DNA from: AC-49 sp963766605
GTDB taxonomy: Bacteria; Actinomycetota; Thermoleophilia; Solirubrobacterales; Solirubrobacteraceae
Reading direction: 5' to 3'
Length of the DNA stretch: 64,000 bases
Assembly (NCBI GenBank): GCA_963766605.1
Contig: CAVYAT010000002.1
Location: 558,001 to 622,000, forward strand
A program made the position numbers and the translations under genes. Shown in pieces: positions 25,361 to 35,659 of this stretch (position 1 is its first letter; each line of letters starts with the position of its first letter). Below the pieces are notes generated by a model. The model saw only the letters and a program-made list of their open reading frames with translations. It was not told where the DNA came from and made no database searches.

Positions 25361-26789
25361 CGGCGAGATCCCGCTCGTGATCGACATGGACGGCACGTTC
25401 TTCTCCACCGATTCGACCGAGCTCATGGAGGAGCGGATTCGCCGCCGGCCCCTGCGCCTGCCGGGCCTGTGGCGCCACCGGCGCAGCGGTGACAAGGCGC
25501 AGATGAAGCTCTACCTGCATCGATTCGGCTCGGTGGACGTTAAGGAGTTCGTGCCCTACGAACCGCTGCACGCGTGGCTGGCCGCCCAGCACGGCCGACG
25601 GCCCGTCTTCCTGGCCACCGGCGCGCCGCGCGCGCTGGCGGAGGCCGTGGCGGCGAACTACCCGCTATTTGAGGGCGTATTCGGAACCCGGGCGGGCCAC
25701 AACAACACCGGCGAGCGCAAGGCGGCGGCGCTCGTCGAGCGCTTCGGCGAGCATGCGTTCGACTACGCTGGCAACTCCGAAGCCGATCTCGCGGTGTGGC
25801 GACACGCCCGACGTGCGATCGTGTGCAACGCCCCGGCCAGCCTCGCGGAGCGCGCGGCGGGGTGTGCGACGTCGAGCTGGTCCTGTGATCCGATGGCCAC
25901 GCTGACCTCCGTCCGACAGAACCCGATCGTGCTCATCGTCGAGACGATGCGCCCGCGTCAGTGGATTAAGAACGCGTTCGTCCTCGCCGGTGTCGTCTTC
26001 GGCGCCCAATTGGGCAATGCGACCGCGGTCGCCAATGCGCTGGTTGCCACCGCGGCGTTCTGCGTCGCGTCCGGTGCCGCGTACCTGCTCAACGATGCAA
26101 TGGACGCGCCGACCGACCGGCTCAACCCGCGGACCGCCAGGCGGCCGATCGCGCGTGGCGACCTGGGAGTGCGCACCGCGCAGGTCGCGGCGGTGGTTGC
26201 GATGGGCGCGGCGATCGCGATCGGCCTCGCGATCAACCTCCGTACGACAGGCGTCATCGCCGCGTTTCTCGTGCTGCAAATCGCTTACTCGTTGCGGCTC
26301 AAGCACGTCCTGTTCGTCGACGTGATGCTGATCGCGATCCTGTTCGTGCTTCGGGCGCTCGCGGGGATCGAGGCGGTCGACGTCCGCGTCTCGCCGTGGC
26401 TGCTGCTCTGCACTGGCATGCTCGCGCTGTTTCTCGGGCTGGCCAAGCGCCGCGCCGAGGTCGTTGCGCTCGGCGGCGAGTCGCACCCGCAGCGTCCGGT
26501 GCTCGACTTCTACTCGGTCGGCCTGCTCGACGAACTGATCTCGGTTGTGACGCCATCGATGGTGATGGTCTACGCGCTGTACACCGTGCTCGGTGCGAGC
26601 ACCGACACGATGCTGGTGACGCTGCCGTTCGTCATCTACGGCGTGTTCCGCGTCCTGTTCCTGATGCATCACGGCGACGCGACGCAGAACACCGAGGAGA
26701 TCGACACGCTCGTCTACCGCGACCGGGCGCTGCTGGCGTGCGTCGCGCTATGGGGCATCACGAGCGCAGTCATCATCGCGGCAGCATGA
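25350..26789 (+). CDS. HAD-like domain fused to UbiA-type polyprenyl-phosphate transferase
   Basis: The protein has 479 residues. Residues 1-175 are a HAD domain (nucleophile DMDGT at 12-16; Asp in YAGNSEADLAVW). Residues 185-479 are an eight- or nine-helix UbiA prenyltransferase with the first Asp motif NDAMDAPTDRLNPRT (Asp249, 252, 256) and RRPIARG. The UbiA half is closest in motif to decaprenyl-phosphate 5-phosphoribosyltransferases of arabinan synthesis. The HAD half could dephosphorylate the product, giving a one-protein route to polyprenyl-P-ribose. That pairing is inferred. ATGA overlap with the next methyltransferase. Confidence 0.83.
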   Translation: MTADGEIPLVIDMDGTFFSTDSTELMEERIRRRPLRLPGLWRHRRSGDKAQMKLYLHRFGSVDVKEFVPYEPLHAWLAAQHGRRPVFLATGAPRALAEAVAANYPLFEGVFGTRAGHNNTGERKAAALVERFGEHAFDYAGNSEADLAVWRHARRAIVCNAPASLAERAAGCATSSWSCDPMATLTSVRQNPIVLIVETMRPRQWIKNAFVLAGVVFGAQLGNATAVANALVATAAFCVASGAAYLLNDAMDAPTDRLNPRTARRPIARGDLGVRTAQVAAVVAMGAAIAIGLAINLRTTGVIAAFLVLQIAYSLRLKHVLFVDVMLIAILFVLRALAGIEAVDVRVSPWLLLCTGMLALFLGLAKRRAEVVALGGESHPQRPVLDFYSVGLLDELISVVTPSMVMVYALYTVLGASTDTMLVTLPFVIYGVFRVLFLMHHGDATQNTEEIDTLVYRDRALLACVALWGITSAVIIAAA

Positions 26790-27496
26790 GCCCGGTTGGA
26801 GGCACATACGACGATGTGTCCTGGTCCGGACGGCCTGAGGAGTACGACGAGCAGCGGCGCCGCTGTTGGCTCAACGAACGGCGAACGGCGTACATCGAAG
26901 ACGCGGTATCCGCGCTTGGCGGCGAGCGCCACGTGCTCGAGCTCGGATCGGGTACAGGCTGGCTCCTGCTCGCGCTGAGCGCCCGCTTCCCGGCGTGGCG
27001 GTTCACGGGGGTCGATCCGCTCGAGAGCTACATCGCATACGCCGAGGAGTCGGCGCGCCGCGCCCATGTCAGTGAGCGGGTCTCCTACGTGCAAGGGAGC
27101 GCGGAGGCCCTGGCGGAACTCGTCCATGACCCGGCCGACGTGATGCTGAGCAACGATGTCCTGCACCATGTCGACGATCTCGCGGCTGTGGCGCGGGCTG
27201 CGTACGAGGTGGCCGCACCGGGTGCCCGTTGGCTGGCGATCGAGCCCAACGCGGCGAACCCCTATGTGTGGCTGGCGCACAAGCTGCGAAGCGGCGAGGC
27301 GACCTTCCCGTCTGCCGAGTTCGTGCGTATCGCCGAGCGCAGTGGCTGGCGCCTCCTGCGGCGGCAGCCGTTGTTCCTGATCCCGTCGGCCGTCATGTCG
27401 CCGCCGGAGTGGGCGAAGGCTGCCGAACGGTGCATGGAACATCGGCGGCTATTGGCCGGTGGAATCGCCATCGAGCTCGAGCGGGTCGCGCGCTGA
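26786..27496 (+). CDS. Class I SAM-dependent methyltransferase
   Basis: The protein has 236 residues. Motif I is HVLELGSGTGWLLLAL (about 50-65), then FTGVDPLE and SNDVLHHVDDLAAV. The N-terminal SGRPEEYDEQRRRCWLNERR is typical of methyltransferases acting on lipid-linked or glycan substrates. The ATG overlaps the stop of the HAD-UbiA fusion. The 3' end overlaps the convergent membrane gene by 48 bp. Confidence 0.84.
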   Translation: MSPVGGTYDDVSWSGRPEEYDEQRRRCWLNERRTAYIEDAVSALGGERHVLELGSGTGWLLLALSARFPAWRFTGVDPLESYIAYAEESARRAHVSERVSYVQGSAEALAELVHDPADVMLSNDVLHHVDDLAAVARAAYEVAAPGARWLAIEPNAANPYVWLAHKLRSGEATFPSAEFVRIAERSGWRLLRRQPLFLIPSAVMSPPEWAKAAERCMEHRRLLAGGIAIELERVAR

Positions 27497-28432
27497 GCGG
27501 CCGGCTGGGCCACGACTCGAGAGGCGGTCGAGGAGCTTCGCGAGCCCTGCATAGGTCAGCTCGACGGCCGTCTGAACGAGTCGGCTCAGCGCTGCGGCGA
27601 CAAACGCGACAGGGCTCGCCGTGGTTAGGCTCAGACCCGCGACCAGCCCGGCCTCGCGCGCTCCCAATCCGCCCGGCAGCGCGAACCCGAGCATGCTGGT
27701 GATAAATCCCAGGCCGTAGGTCGCGATAACCATCACGAAGTCGTCAGAGCTGACCGGTGTGATCGCGAGAAGCGAGCACAGGAGTGACACACCGGCGAGC
27801 CAGAACGTCACGCACACGATCGCGACGATGACCAGCACTTCGCCGAAGGGCAGCGTGCGGGGCAGCGGAGGCTGGCCGATCTTGACTAGGCCCCGGTTGA
27901 CGATCCGCGCGAACAGGGTGGGGTGCAGGAGGACGATCCCAGCCAGAGGAATGACGGCTGCGAGGGTGACCGCCGTTCCGGCGCTCGGCAGTAATGGCAG
28001 CACCGACACGCCCGCGCCAACGAGACCCACCGAGATCTCGTACCCGATCGCAACCGTGCTGATCCGTTTCGGTACACCCTCCTGCTGGTTGAGTCCGAGC
28101 CGGACGGCGACTGCGAGTGCCCCGGTCGGGATGTAGCGCGCAAGCAGCGATGCCCCGAAGATCACGCGTCCACGCGTGTTCGGGATCGGGTAATGCAGGC
28201 GCCGCAACACGATGAGTGCGACCTCGCCCTGAATCGCCTGGAACGCGAACATCGGCGGGAGCGCGGCGATCAGCCACAGTGGTTGGAAGCGCAGATCCCC
28301 GCGATTGATGTTTCCCCACTGGGCGATAACCGCGGCGGCGATAAAGCCGACCACCGAGACAGCGATGATCAGCGAAACCCAGCGAGGGAACCCTCGCCGC
28401 GGGCGAATGCCGTCAGCGGGCTCGGGCACCAT
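27449..28432 (-). CDS. UPF0104/AglD-type integral membrane protein (putative flippase)
   Basis: The protein has 327 residues and about eight membrane helices. The segments GEVALIVLRRLHYPIPNTRG and GFALPGGLGAREAGLVAGL match the lysylphosphatidylglycerol-synthase membrane-region family, which includes AglD. Such proteins occur next to UbiA and polyprenyl-phosphate sugar genes and are suspected to move lipid-linked sugars across the membrane; this is not shown. It is the only gene on this strand here and starts 81 bp from the divergent FkbM gene. Confidence 0.78.
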   Translation of the reverse strand: MVPEPADGIRPRRGFPRWVSLIIAVSVVGFIAAAVIAQWGNINRGDLRFQPLWLIAALPPMFAFQAIQGEVALIVLRRLHYPIPNTRGRVIFGASLLARYIPTGALAVAVRLGLNQQEGVPKRISTVAIGYEISVGLVGAGVSVLPLLPSAGTAVTLAAVIPLAGIVLLHPTLFARIVNRGLVKIGQPPLPRTLPFGEVLVIVAIVCVTFWLAGVSLLCSLLAITPVSSDDFVMVIATYGLGFITSMLGFALPGGLGAREAGLVAGLSLTTASPVAFVAAALSRLVQTAVELTYAGLAKLLDRLSSRGPAGRSARDPLELDGDSTGQ

Positions 28433-28512
28433 CGTCGCCAGTGTGACAGACCTCCGAGAGGCCTCGCCAACGGGTACGTCGCCGAAGTGGTTCGTTAGGG
28501 TGCCGGTTCTCG

Positions 28513-29302
28513 ATGGCCATGCTGCGGCGTCTCAGCTACTGGATCGTCGGGGGCATTCGCATGCTCCTAGGTGTGCGCAACCCGCTCTTCGTTCTCGCCG
28601 CGATGCTCGGACTGGTCGCACCGGCCGCGCGCCGATGTTGATCAGCACGCCCCCATGCAGATGTGGGTCCGCACGCGGATGGACATGTGGGCCGTTCAGG
28701 AAACGATCCTCGACCGCCACTACGAGCGCTTCGGCTACGCGGTACAGGATGGATGGAACGTGCTGGACGTGGGTGGGGGTATCGGCGAGTTCGCGCTGCT
28801 CGTCGCGCGCGAACATCCGAGCTGTCGGGTTGTCGCATTCGAGCCATTCGAAGGATCGGTGCGCGCGCTGGAACGCAATCGCGACGAGAACGGCCTCGAG
28901 GCGACCGTCGTGCGGCCCGAGGCGGTCGCCTCCCGCAACGGTCGCCTGCGGCTTGTCACGTTCGGCCGCAGCCCTGGCGAGCACCTGGTGACCGAAGCGG
29001 CGGGCGATGACGGCGACGTGGAGTGCGTCGATCTAGGGACGGCGCTCAATCGCGCCGGGATGGATCAGTGCGACCTGGCCAAGATCGACTGCGAAGGCTC
29101 GGAATTCGAGATCCTGCTCCAGGCACCCGACGACGTGGTGCGGCGCGTACGCCGCATGGTGATCGAGTATCACGACGACCTCACGTCGCATGACCACGGC
29201 GAGCTCACCGAGCGCCTGGAGCGGGCCGGATACCGCGTCGAGCGGTTCCCGAGCATTCATGACGGGTTGGGCTACCTGCGCGCGGCGCTGCCTGAGCCGT
29301 GA
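28513..29302 (+). CDS. FkbM family methyltransferase (apparent frameshift)
   Basis: ATG 28513 opens MAMLRRLSYWIVGGIRMLLG, the usual basic/hydrophobic N-terminus of FkbM proteins, and runs to about 28630. The body continues one base out of frame: TRMDMWAVQETILDRHY, motif I NVLDVGGGIGEFALLVA, VVAFEPFEGSV and LAKIDCEGSEFEILL. The FkbM hallmark KIDCEGSE is intact. The total length is 3n+1, so one gained base near 28620-28635 (CACCGGCCG) explains it. It probably O-methylates a sugar. GTGA overlap with the next gene. Confidence 0.78.
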
Positions 29303-30963
29303 CAGCGCTGCGCGAACGTGGCACAGCAGCGTGGGTCAGGGTAACTGCGGCCGGCGTTCGGTCTGGCTGGCTCGAGCGGCTCGTGTTCGCCGCTGTCGCC
29401 GGCGTCCTGCTCGCTATCTATCTGCGCGGCTATCCGCACCTGGGTGGCTTCCAGTCCGACGACTGGGGAGGTGCGGCCCGCACGCGGTTCTCGGGTGGCT
29501 GGTGGAACGAGGTCAGCTCGCTGTGGGGAGTCAGCGGCAAGCGCCCGCTGCTGATGTTCTACAACCCGACGTCGTACCGGGTGTTCGGTGACAACGCCGC
29601 GCACCACCACCTGTGGCAGCTCTTGCTGTCGCTCATCGCCGTCACGTCCTTCTTCTGGCTGCTGCGCGAGCTTGACGTCCCGGCGCTGTGGGCCGGCCTG
29701 GTCGGTCTGCTGGTGCTGTTCTACCCGGCCGCCGACTCGCTGCGGCTGTGGATCTCCGTCGACTACGGGAACCTGTCGCTCGCTTTCTGCGCGCTCGGAA
29801 TCATCGCGGCGATCCGCGGACTGCGCGCCCCGCCGGGGCGTAGGAGATGGGTGCTGCTCGTGTCGTCGTGCGTCCTGTACGTGCTGTCGTTGACGTTGTA
29901 TGAGGTCACGGCGGCGTTGATCGCCGGGGCCGGGCTGATCTACCTGCTCGCGAGGCTCCCGTTGCGGGCGGTGTGGCGCAAGTGGGCCGCCGATCTCGTC
30001 GTTACCGCGATCATCGTGTGGGGCTTCATCCTCGGTCACTGGGTGCCCCACCAGCCCGGCGTCAACCTGCCCCACGGCGGCAACTACCTCCACGATCGCC
30101 TGCTGCTGTTCCGTGACCAGGGCCTCGACCTTGCGCGGGACTCGACTCCGCTCGTGCGCTGGTGGCCGCCGTTGCTGGTCGTCGTCCTCGCGCTGGCAAT
30201 CGGCGTCGCCGCCGGCATGGTGGCCCGACGGCGCGGTACGGAGGGCGGCGTGGGCGGCGACGACCGCTCGCAGCTGCTGAAGGCGCTGGCGATGACCGTG
30301 GGCGGCCTGGCCGTGATCGTGGCGGCGTTCGTCGTGTTCGTCCCCGCAGACGCGTTCTACTACCCGGCCGAGACCGACATCGGCAACCGCAACAACGCGC
30401 TCGCGGCCTACGGGTACGTGCTCATGCTCGTCGGCGCCGCACTGCTCATCGTCGCTCTGATGGCCGTGTTCCTGCCGCGTTGGCGGCGCTGGCTCGAAGC
30501 CGGCTTCGCGGTGTTGCTGTTCGCCGGCGTCCTTTCCTACGCGAGTCAGCTCCGTACCGAGGCGCACCTGTACGAGCAGGCGGCACAGATCCAGCACGGC
30601 GTGCTGAACGCGATCAGCGGCGCGTTCCCGCGTGACCCCCGCAACAAGGTCCTATTCGCCTTCGACTACCAGGGCAGTGTGCACCCGGATCTCGGGACGT
30701 TCGTTCAGAACTACGACCTCGCCGGCGCATTGAAGCTGCGCTACCACGACCCGACGATCGGGGCGCTGCCGATCCGCGATGCGAGCGTCGTCATGTGCCA
30801 GCCCGACGGGATCAGCTACACGGGCTTGACCGTTCCGTACGCGCAGGCGCTGTTCGTCGCCGTCAGTCACGGCTACGTCCGGTCGATCCGCACGCCCGCC
30901 GAGTGCCGCGCGGCGCTCGCCTCGGGGCGGTTCCCGTCGCTCACGGAGGCGGCGGGAGCGTAA
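29299..30963 (+). CDS. Multi-pass membrane protein, possible GT-C glycosyltransferase
   Basis: The protein has 554 residues and about eleven hydrophobic helices. The first outer loop holds FQSDDWGGAARTRF, two Asp residues where GT-C enzymes keep their catalytic acid. A long soluble C-terminal part (about 430-554) follows the last helix. It starts at the GTG of a GTGA overlap with the FkbM gene. It is likely to glycosylate a lipid-linked or surface substrate at the outer face, but no family signature beyond the fold pattern is visible. Confidence 0.7.
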   Translation: MTALRERGTAAWVRVTAAGVRSGWLERLVFAAVAGVLLAIYLRGYPHLGGFQSDDWGGAARTRFSGGWWNEVSSLWGVSGKRPLLMFYNPTSYRVFGDNAAHHHLWQLLLSLIAVTSFFWLLRELDVPALWAGLVGLLVLFYPAADSLRLWISVDYGNLSLAFCALGIIAAIRGLRAPPGRRRWVLLVSSCVLYVLSLTLYEVTAALIAGAGLIYLLARLPLRAVWRKWAADLVVTAIIVWGFILGHWVPHQPGVNLPHGGNYLHDRLLLFRDQGLDLARDSTPLVRWWPPLLVVVLALAIGVAAGMVARRRGTEGGVGGDDRSQLLKALAMTVGGLAVIVAAFVVFVPADAFYYPAETDIGNRNNALAAYGYVLMLVGAALLIVALMAVFLPRWRRWLEAGFAVLLFAGVLSYASQLRTEAHLYEQAAQIQHGVLNAISGAFPRDPRNKVLFAFDYQGSVHPDLGTFVQNYDLAGALKLRYHDPTIGALPIRDASVVMCQPDGISYTGLTVPYAQALFVAVSHGYVRSIRTPAECRAALASGRFPSLTEAAGA

Positions 30964-30998
30964 GCGGCGGCGGCGGCCACCATGGACGCGTCGGCCGG

Positions 30999-32321
30999 CT
31001 AGGTCCGCAGCAGCCCGGCGCTCGTCGACTCGCGGTGGATGTCGATCGTCGCCGGCAGCTCGACGAGCGCCGACGTGTGGGTGGTCGACGTCACGACGAC
31101 GCTGAGCATCCCCTCGCGGTGGTCGTGCCACGCCAGGCCGGAGCCGGCCGCCGACACCGCCGCCGTGGCCTGGTAGCGATCGGCGGCCAGGTAGTTCTCG
31201 AACGTCAGCGCCACGTCGACCTCCTCGCCGGCCCGGAAACGCCCGGTCGGCCCGTCATCGAGCGTGTTGGCCGACAGCAGCACGTCGCCGGCGGTGTTGC
31301 GCAGCGTGACGCTGAACACCGGCGACTCGAGCTCCTCCTCGAAGCGAATGTGCATGACGAACCGCGCCGTCTCGCCGCTGGGCAGCGCCTCGGCCGGTGT
31401 GCCGTCGGCGCGCTCGAAGCGCCCGTCAATGATCTGCGCTCGCCCGTCGCCCATCCGGATCTCCTGGGTGGGCGCCACGGCCGGCTCGTCGGCGGCATCG
31501 GCGACCGAGCCGATGTCGGGCGGCGCGACGTGCTCTTCGGCGTCGGCTGCGGCCTCGGCCTGCGCGGCCTGGAGGCGGGCGGCTCGCGAGAAGTTGAGCT
31601 CGAGGTAGCGGTTGCCGACGTCGCGCGGCGACCCGCTGTCGACCATCCGACCGTGCTCGAGCAGCAACGCGCGGTCGCAGAAGCGGTCCACAGCGCCCAT
31701 GTCGTGCGTGACGAGCACGACGGTCGCGTCGGAGGCGCGGATGCGCGCGAACTCCTCGAAGCACTTCTGCTGAAACGCGGCATCCCCGACGGCCAGCACC
31801 TCGTCGATCAGCAGGACATCGGCGTCGACCTGGATCATCACGCTGAACGCGAGGCGCACCATCATCCCCGACGAGTAGTTCTTGATCTTGAGGTCGACGA
31901 ACTCGTGCAGCTCGGCGAAGTCGATCACCTTGTCGGTGCGGATCCGCGCCTCGCGCGGGCTCAGCCCGAGCATCGTCGCGTTGATGAGGATGTTGTCGCG
32001 GGCCGCGAGGTCGGGGTTGAAGCCGACGCCGAGCTCGATGAACGTCGACATCCGGCCGTCGACGAAGATCCGCCCGCTGTCGGTGCGGTAGATCCCGGCG
32101 ATGCACTTCATCATCGTCGACTTCCCCGAGCCGTTGCGCCCGACGATGCCGAAGAACTCGCCCTTGCGCACCCCGAACGAGATCTCGCGCAGCGCCCGCA
32201 GGCGGTCGACCTCGGTGCGGCGAAACGGATGTAGCGCGCGCTCCTTGAGCGTGTGCTCCGCGTTGCGCGGGATCGTGAAGGTCTTGGAGACCTGATCGAC
32301 GGCGATCGCGAGGCGCTCCAT
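30999..32321 (-). CDS. wzt: Polysaccharide ABC exporter ATPase with Wzt-type C-terminal domain
   Basis: The protein has 440 residues. Walker A GRNGSGKST is at 61-69, the signature YSSGMMVRLAF at 149-159, Walker B VLLIDEVLAVGD at 169-180, then VTHD. After about residue 300 there is a beta-rich domain like the Wzt C-domain that reads the non-reducing end of the exported glycan. The ATG overlaps the permease stop (TGATG). With the permease it forms a Wzm/Wzt exporter for polyprenyl-linked glycan. Confidence 0.9.
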   Translation of the reverse strand: MERLAIAVDQVSKTFTIPRNAEHTLKERALHPFRRTEVDRLRALREISFGVRKGEFFGIVGRNGSGKSTMMKCIAGIYRTDSGRIFVDGRMSTFIELGVGFNPDLAARDNILINATMLGLSPREARIRTDKVIDFAELHEFVDLKIKNYSSGMMVRLAFSVMIQVDADVLLIDEVLAVGDAAFQQKCFEEFARIRASDATVVLVTHDMGAVDRFCDRALLLEHGRMVDSGSPRDVGNRYLELNFSRAARLQAAQAEAAADAEEHVAPPDIGSVADAADEPAVAPTQEIRMGDGRAQIIDGRFERADGTPAEALPSGETARFVMHIRFEEELESPVFSVTLRNTAGDVLLSANTLDDGPTGRFRAGEEVDVALTFENYLAADRYQATAAVSAAGSGLAWHDHREGMLSVVVTSTTHTSALVELPATIDIHRESTSAGLLRT

Positions 32322-33271
32322 CACATGTCCTCGGCGATCGTCGGGGCCAGGCGGGTGAACACGCGGTAGCCGACCAGGACCGTGACGATCGTGATGGCGA
32401 TCGGGATCAGCACCCAGATCACGCCGCCGGTGATCGACGACACCGTCGGATAGGTCGGGCTGATCAGGACGTGGCGGGCCTGCTGGAGGGCGGCCGCGAA
32501 CGGGTTGGCCATGATCAGCCGCACGACCGCGTTCTGCGACAGCCAGCTCGGCAGCTTGGAGCCGATCGAGTCGATCGTGAAGAAGATCCCGCTGGCGTAG
32601 AACATCGCCTGGAGGATCACGTCCCAGATCGGCTCGATGTCGCGGAACGGTATGAACAGCGACGACAGCAGCATCGCGACCCCGAACGCGAACAGCGCGA
32701 TGAACGCAACGACGAACGGGAACGCCAGCCACGACAGCTCCGGCGTGGCGCCGGACAGCAGCAGGAACACGAGCACCGGGATCAGGTTGAGCCCGACGTT
32801 GATCGTCGCCGTCAGCAGGCCGGCCATCGGGACGGCGAGGCGCGGGAAGTCGACCTTGCGCACGAGCGGCTCGCGGTTGACCAGCGACCGCACCGACCCG
32901 CCGGTGATCTCCGAGAAGTACGTGTAGAGGACGATGCCGAGCAGCAGCGAGACCGGGTAGTAGACGCCGCTGCCGATGCTCAAGAACAGCGAGAAGACGA
33001 CGTAGATGACGCCGAACAGCATCAGCGGCCGGATCAGCTGCCACAGGTAGCCCAGCGCCGAGCCGAAGAAGCGCAGCTTGAAATCGGTGATCGCCAGCGT
33101 CCACGCCAGGCGCCAGAAGCGCCGCATGTCCGATCCGAGCGCCGTCGGGCCGACGATCGGCGCGCCCATCGCGGCCAGCGTCGCCTCGTCGAGGACGACA
33201 TCCTCGACCACCCGTGGCGGCTCTTGCGTGGTGGGGACAGGGGTTGTTGACACGGGCGCGGAGAGGCTCAC
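32321..33271 (-). CDS. wzm: Polysaccharide ABC exporter permease (ABC-2 type)
   Basis: The protein has 316 residues and six membrane helices after a 60-residue cytoplasmic lead. YLWQLIRPLMLFGVIYVVF and the re-entrant NREPLVRKVDFPRLAVP loop are typical of Wzm/TagG-type permeases. GTG 33271 is preferred to the ATG 26 codons upstream, because the upstream part would cross the rmlC promoter. It shares a 63-bp divergent region with rmlC. Confidence 0.88.
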   Translation of the reverse strand: MSLSAPVSTTPVPTTQEPPRVVEDVVLDEATLAAMGAPIVGPTALGSDMRRFWRLAWTLAITDFKLRFFGSALGYLWQLIRPLMLFGVIYVVFSLFLSIGSGVYYPVSLLLGIVLYTYFSEITGGSVRSLVNREPLVRKVDFPRLAVPMAGLLTATINVGLNLIPVLVFLLLSGATPELSWLAFPFVVAFIALFAFGVAMLLSSLFIPFRDIEPIWDVILQAMFYASGIFFTIDSIGSKLPSWLSQNAVVRLIMANPFAAALQQARHVLISPTYPTVSSITGGVIWVLIPIAITIVTVLVGYRVFTRLAPTIAEDM

Positions 33272-33334
33272 GATAGCGTTCCAACGGGCGGCGCAGACCA
33301 AGGTTGCGGCGCGCGCAACAGTAGGCTTGACGCG

Positions 33335-33913
33335 ATGAAGCGACTGCAAACGCGGCTGTCAGGGCCGATTCTGCTCGAGCCTCGGGTGATCGGCGACGAG
33401 CGCGGGTTCTTCGTCGAAACCTACCGGCGCAGCGTGTTCGACGAGCTCGGCATTCCCGAGGAGATGGTCCAGGACAACCACTCGCGATCGCGGCGCGGGA
33501 TCGTGCGCGGGATGCACTTCCAGGTCAGCCCGGGCGGCGCGGCGAAGCTCATGCGCTGCGCGACCGGCTCGATCGTCGACGTGATGGTCGACATCCGCCG
33601 CGGCTCGCCGACGTTCGGCGAGTGGGAGGCGTTCGAGCTGTCGGAGGACAACGGGCGGATCGTGTACTGCCCAGTCGGCTTCGCCCACGGTTTCTGCGTC
33701 GTCTCCGACAGCGCCGACGTCATGTACAAGCAGTCCGGCTACTACGCCGACGACACCGAGCGCGGGATCGCCTACAACGATCCCGACATCGGCATCGAGT
33801 GGCCGGTGCCGCTCAGCGAGCTTCAGCCCTCGCAGCGCGACGCCACCGCCCCGCGGCTGGCCGAGATCGCCGACGAGCTGCCGTTCGTGTACGAGGAACC
33901 CCGGTCGTCTTGA
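33335..33913 (+). CDS. rmlC: dTDP-4-dehydrorhamnose 3,5-epimerase
   Basis: The protein has 192 residues, normal for RmlC. The cupin core carries GIVRGMHFQ (His61), Lys71 in AAKLMRC and the Tyr region MYKQSGYY. It double-epimerises dTDP-4-keto-6-deoxyglucose in the dTDP-L-rhamnose route. RmlD is 6.5 kb away at 40393; RmlA and RmlB are not in the window. The following methyltransferase appears to start at a TTG that overlaps the rmlC stop. Confidence 0.93.
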   Translation: MKRLQTRLSGPILLEPRVIGDERGFFVETYRRSVFDELGIPEEMVQDNHSRSRRGIVRGMHFQVSPGGAAKLMRCATGSIVDVMVDIRRGSPTFGEWEAFELSEDNGRIVYCPVGFAHGFCVVSDSADVMYKQSGYYADDTERGIAYNDPDIGIEWPVPLSELQPSQRDATAPRLAEIADELPFVYEEPRSS

Positions 33914-34557
33914 ACTACCAGCGGCTCTACGAATATCGCTTCAAAGACGTCGACCAGGACGCCCGGGCCGCCGTCTGGCAGCCGATCGCCGAGCACGTCC
34001 ACGGGCTCATGGGGAGACCGTCGACGCGTGCTGGATCCTGCTGCGGGGCGCGGCGAGTTCATCAACGCGGTCCCCGCGTCCGAGCGCTGGGCGGTCGACG
34101 CGGTGGCCTACGACGAGGGCACCCACGCCGACGGCGTTAAGGTGATCGTCTCGGACATCTTCGATGCCGACCTGCCCGACGAGCACTTCGACGGTGTGTT
34201 CATCTCGAACTTCCTCGAGCATCTGCTCGTCCCAGGAGCAGGTGACGACGTTCCTGGAAAAGATGTACGCCGTGATGGCCCCCGGAGGGCGGATCGCGGT
34301 CATGGGCCCGAACTTCCGCTACTGCGCCGCCGAGTACTTCGACATGGCCGATCACACGCTGATCTTCACCCACATGGCCATCGCCGAGCATCTGTATACG
34401 GCCGGCTTCGAGCCCGAGCGCGTCATCCCGCGCTATCTGCCGTACTCGTTCCGTGGCCGCCTACCACCGTCGCCGACGCTCACCCGGCGCTACCTCGCGA
34501 CCCCACCCGCGTGGCGTCTGCTCGGCAAACAGTTCCTGCTGATCGGGCAGTCGCTGA
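33910..34557 (+). pseudogene. SAM-dependent methyltransferase, read in three frames
   Basis: TTG 33910 overlaps the rmlC stop and gives LNYQRLYEYRFKDVDQDARA. The frame changes near 34010-34030 to VLDPAAGRGEFINAVP (motif I) and SNFLEHL. It changes again near 34225-34240 to FLEKMYAVMAPGGRIAVMGP and HMAIAEHLYTAGF. Both changes are +1. Joined, this is one complete methyltransferase of about 215 residues. The end is uncertain because the last frame runs on into the epimerase; a TGA in another frame at 34555-34557 is the probable true stop. Confidence 0.65.
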
Positions 34558-34562
34558 GCGCG

Positions 34563-35640
<1,078 letters not shown>

Positions 35641-35659
35641 CTCGGCTGACCCGCGGACC

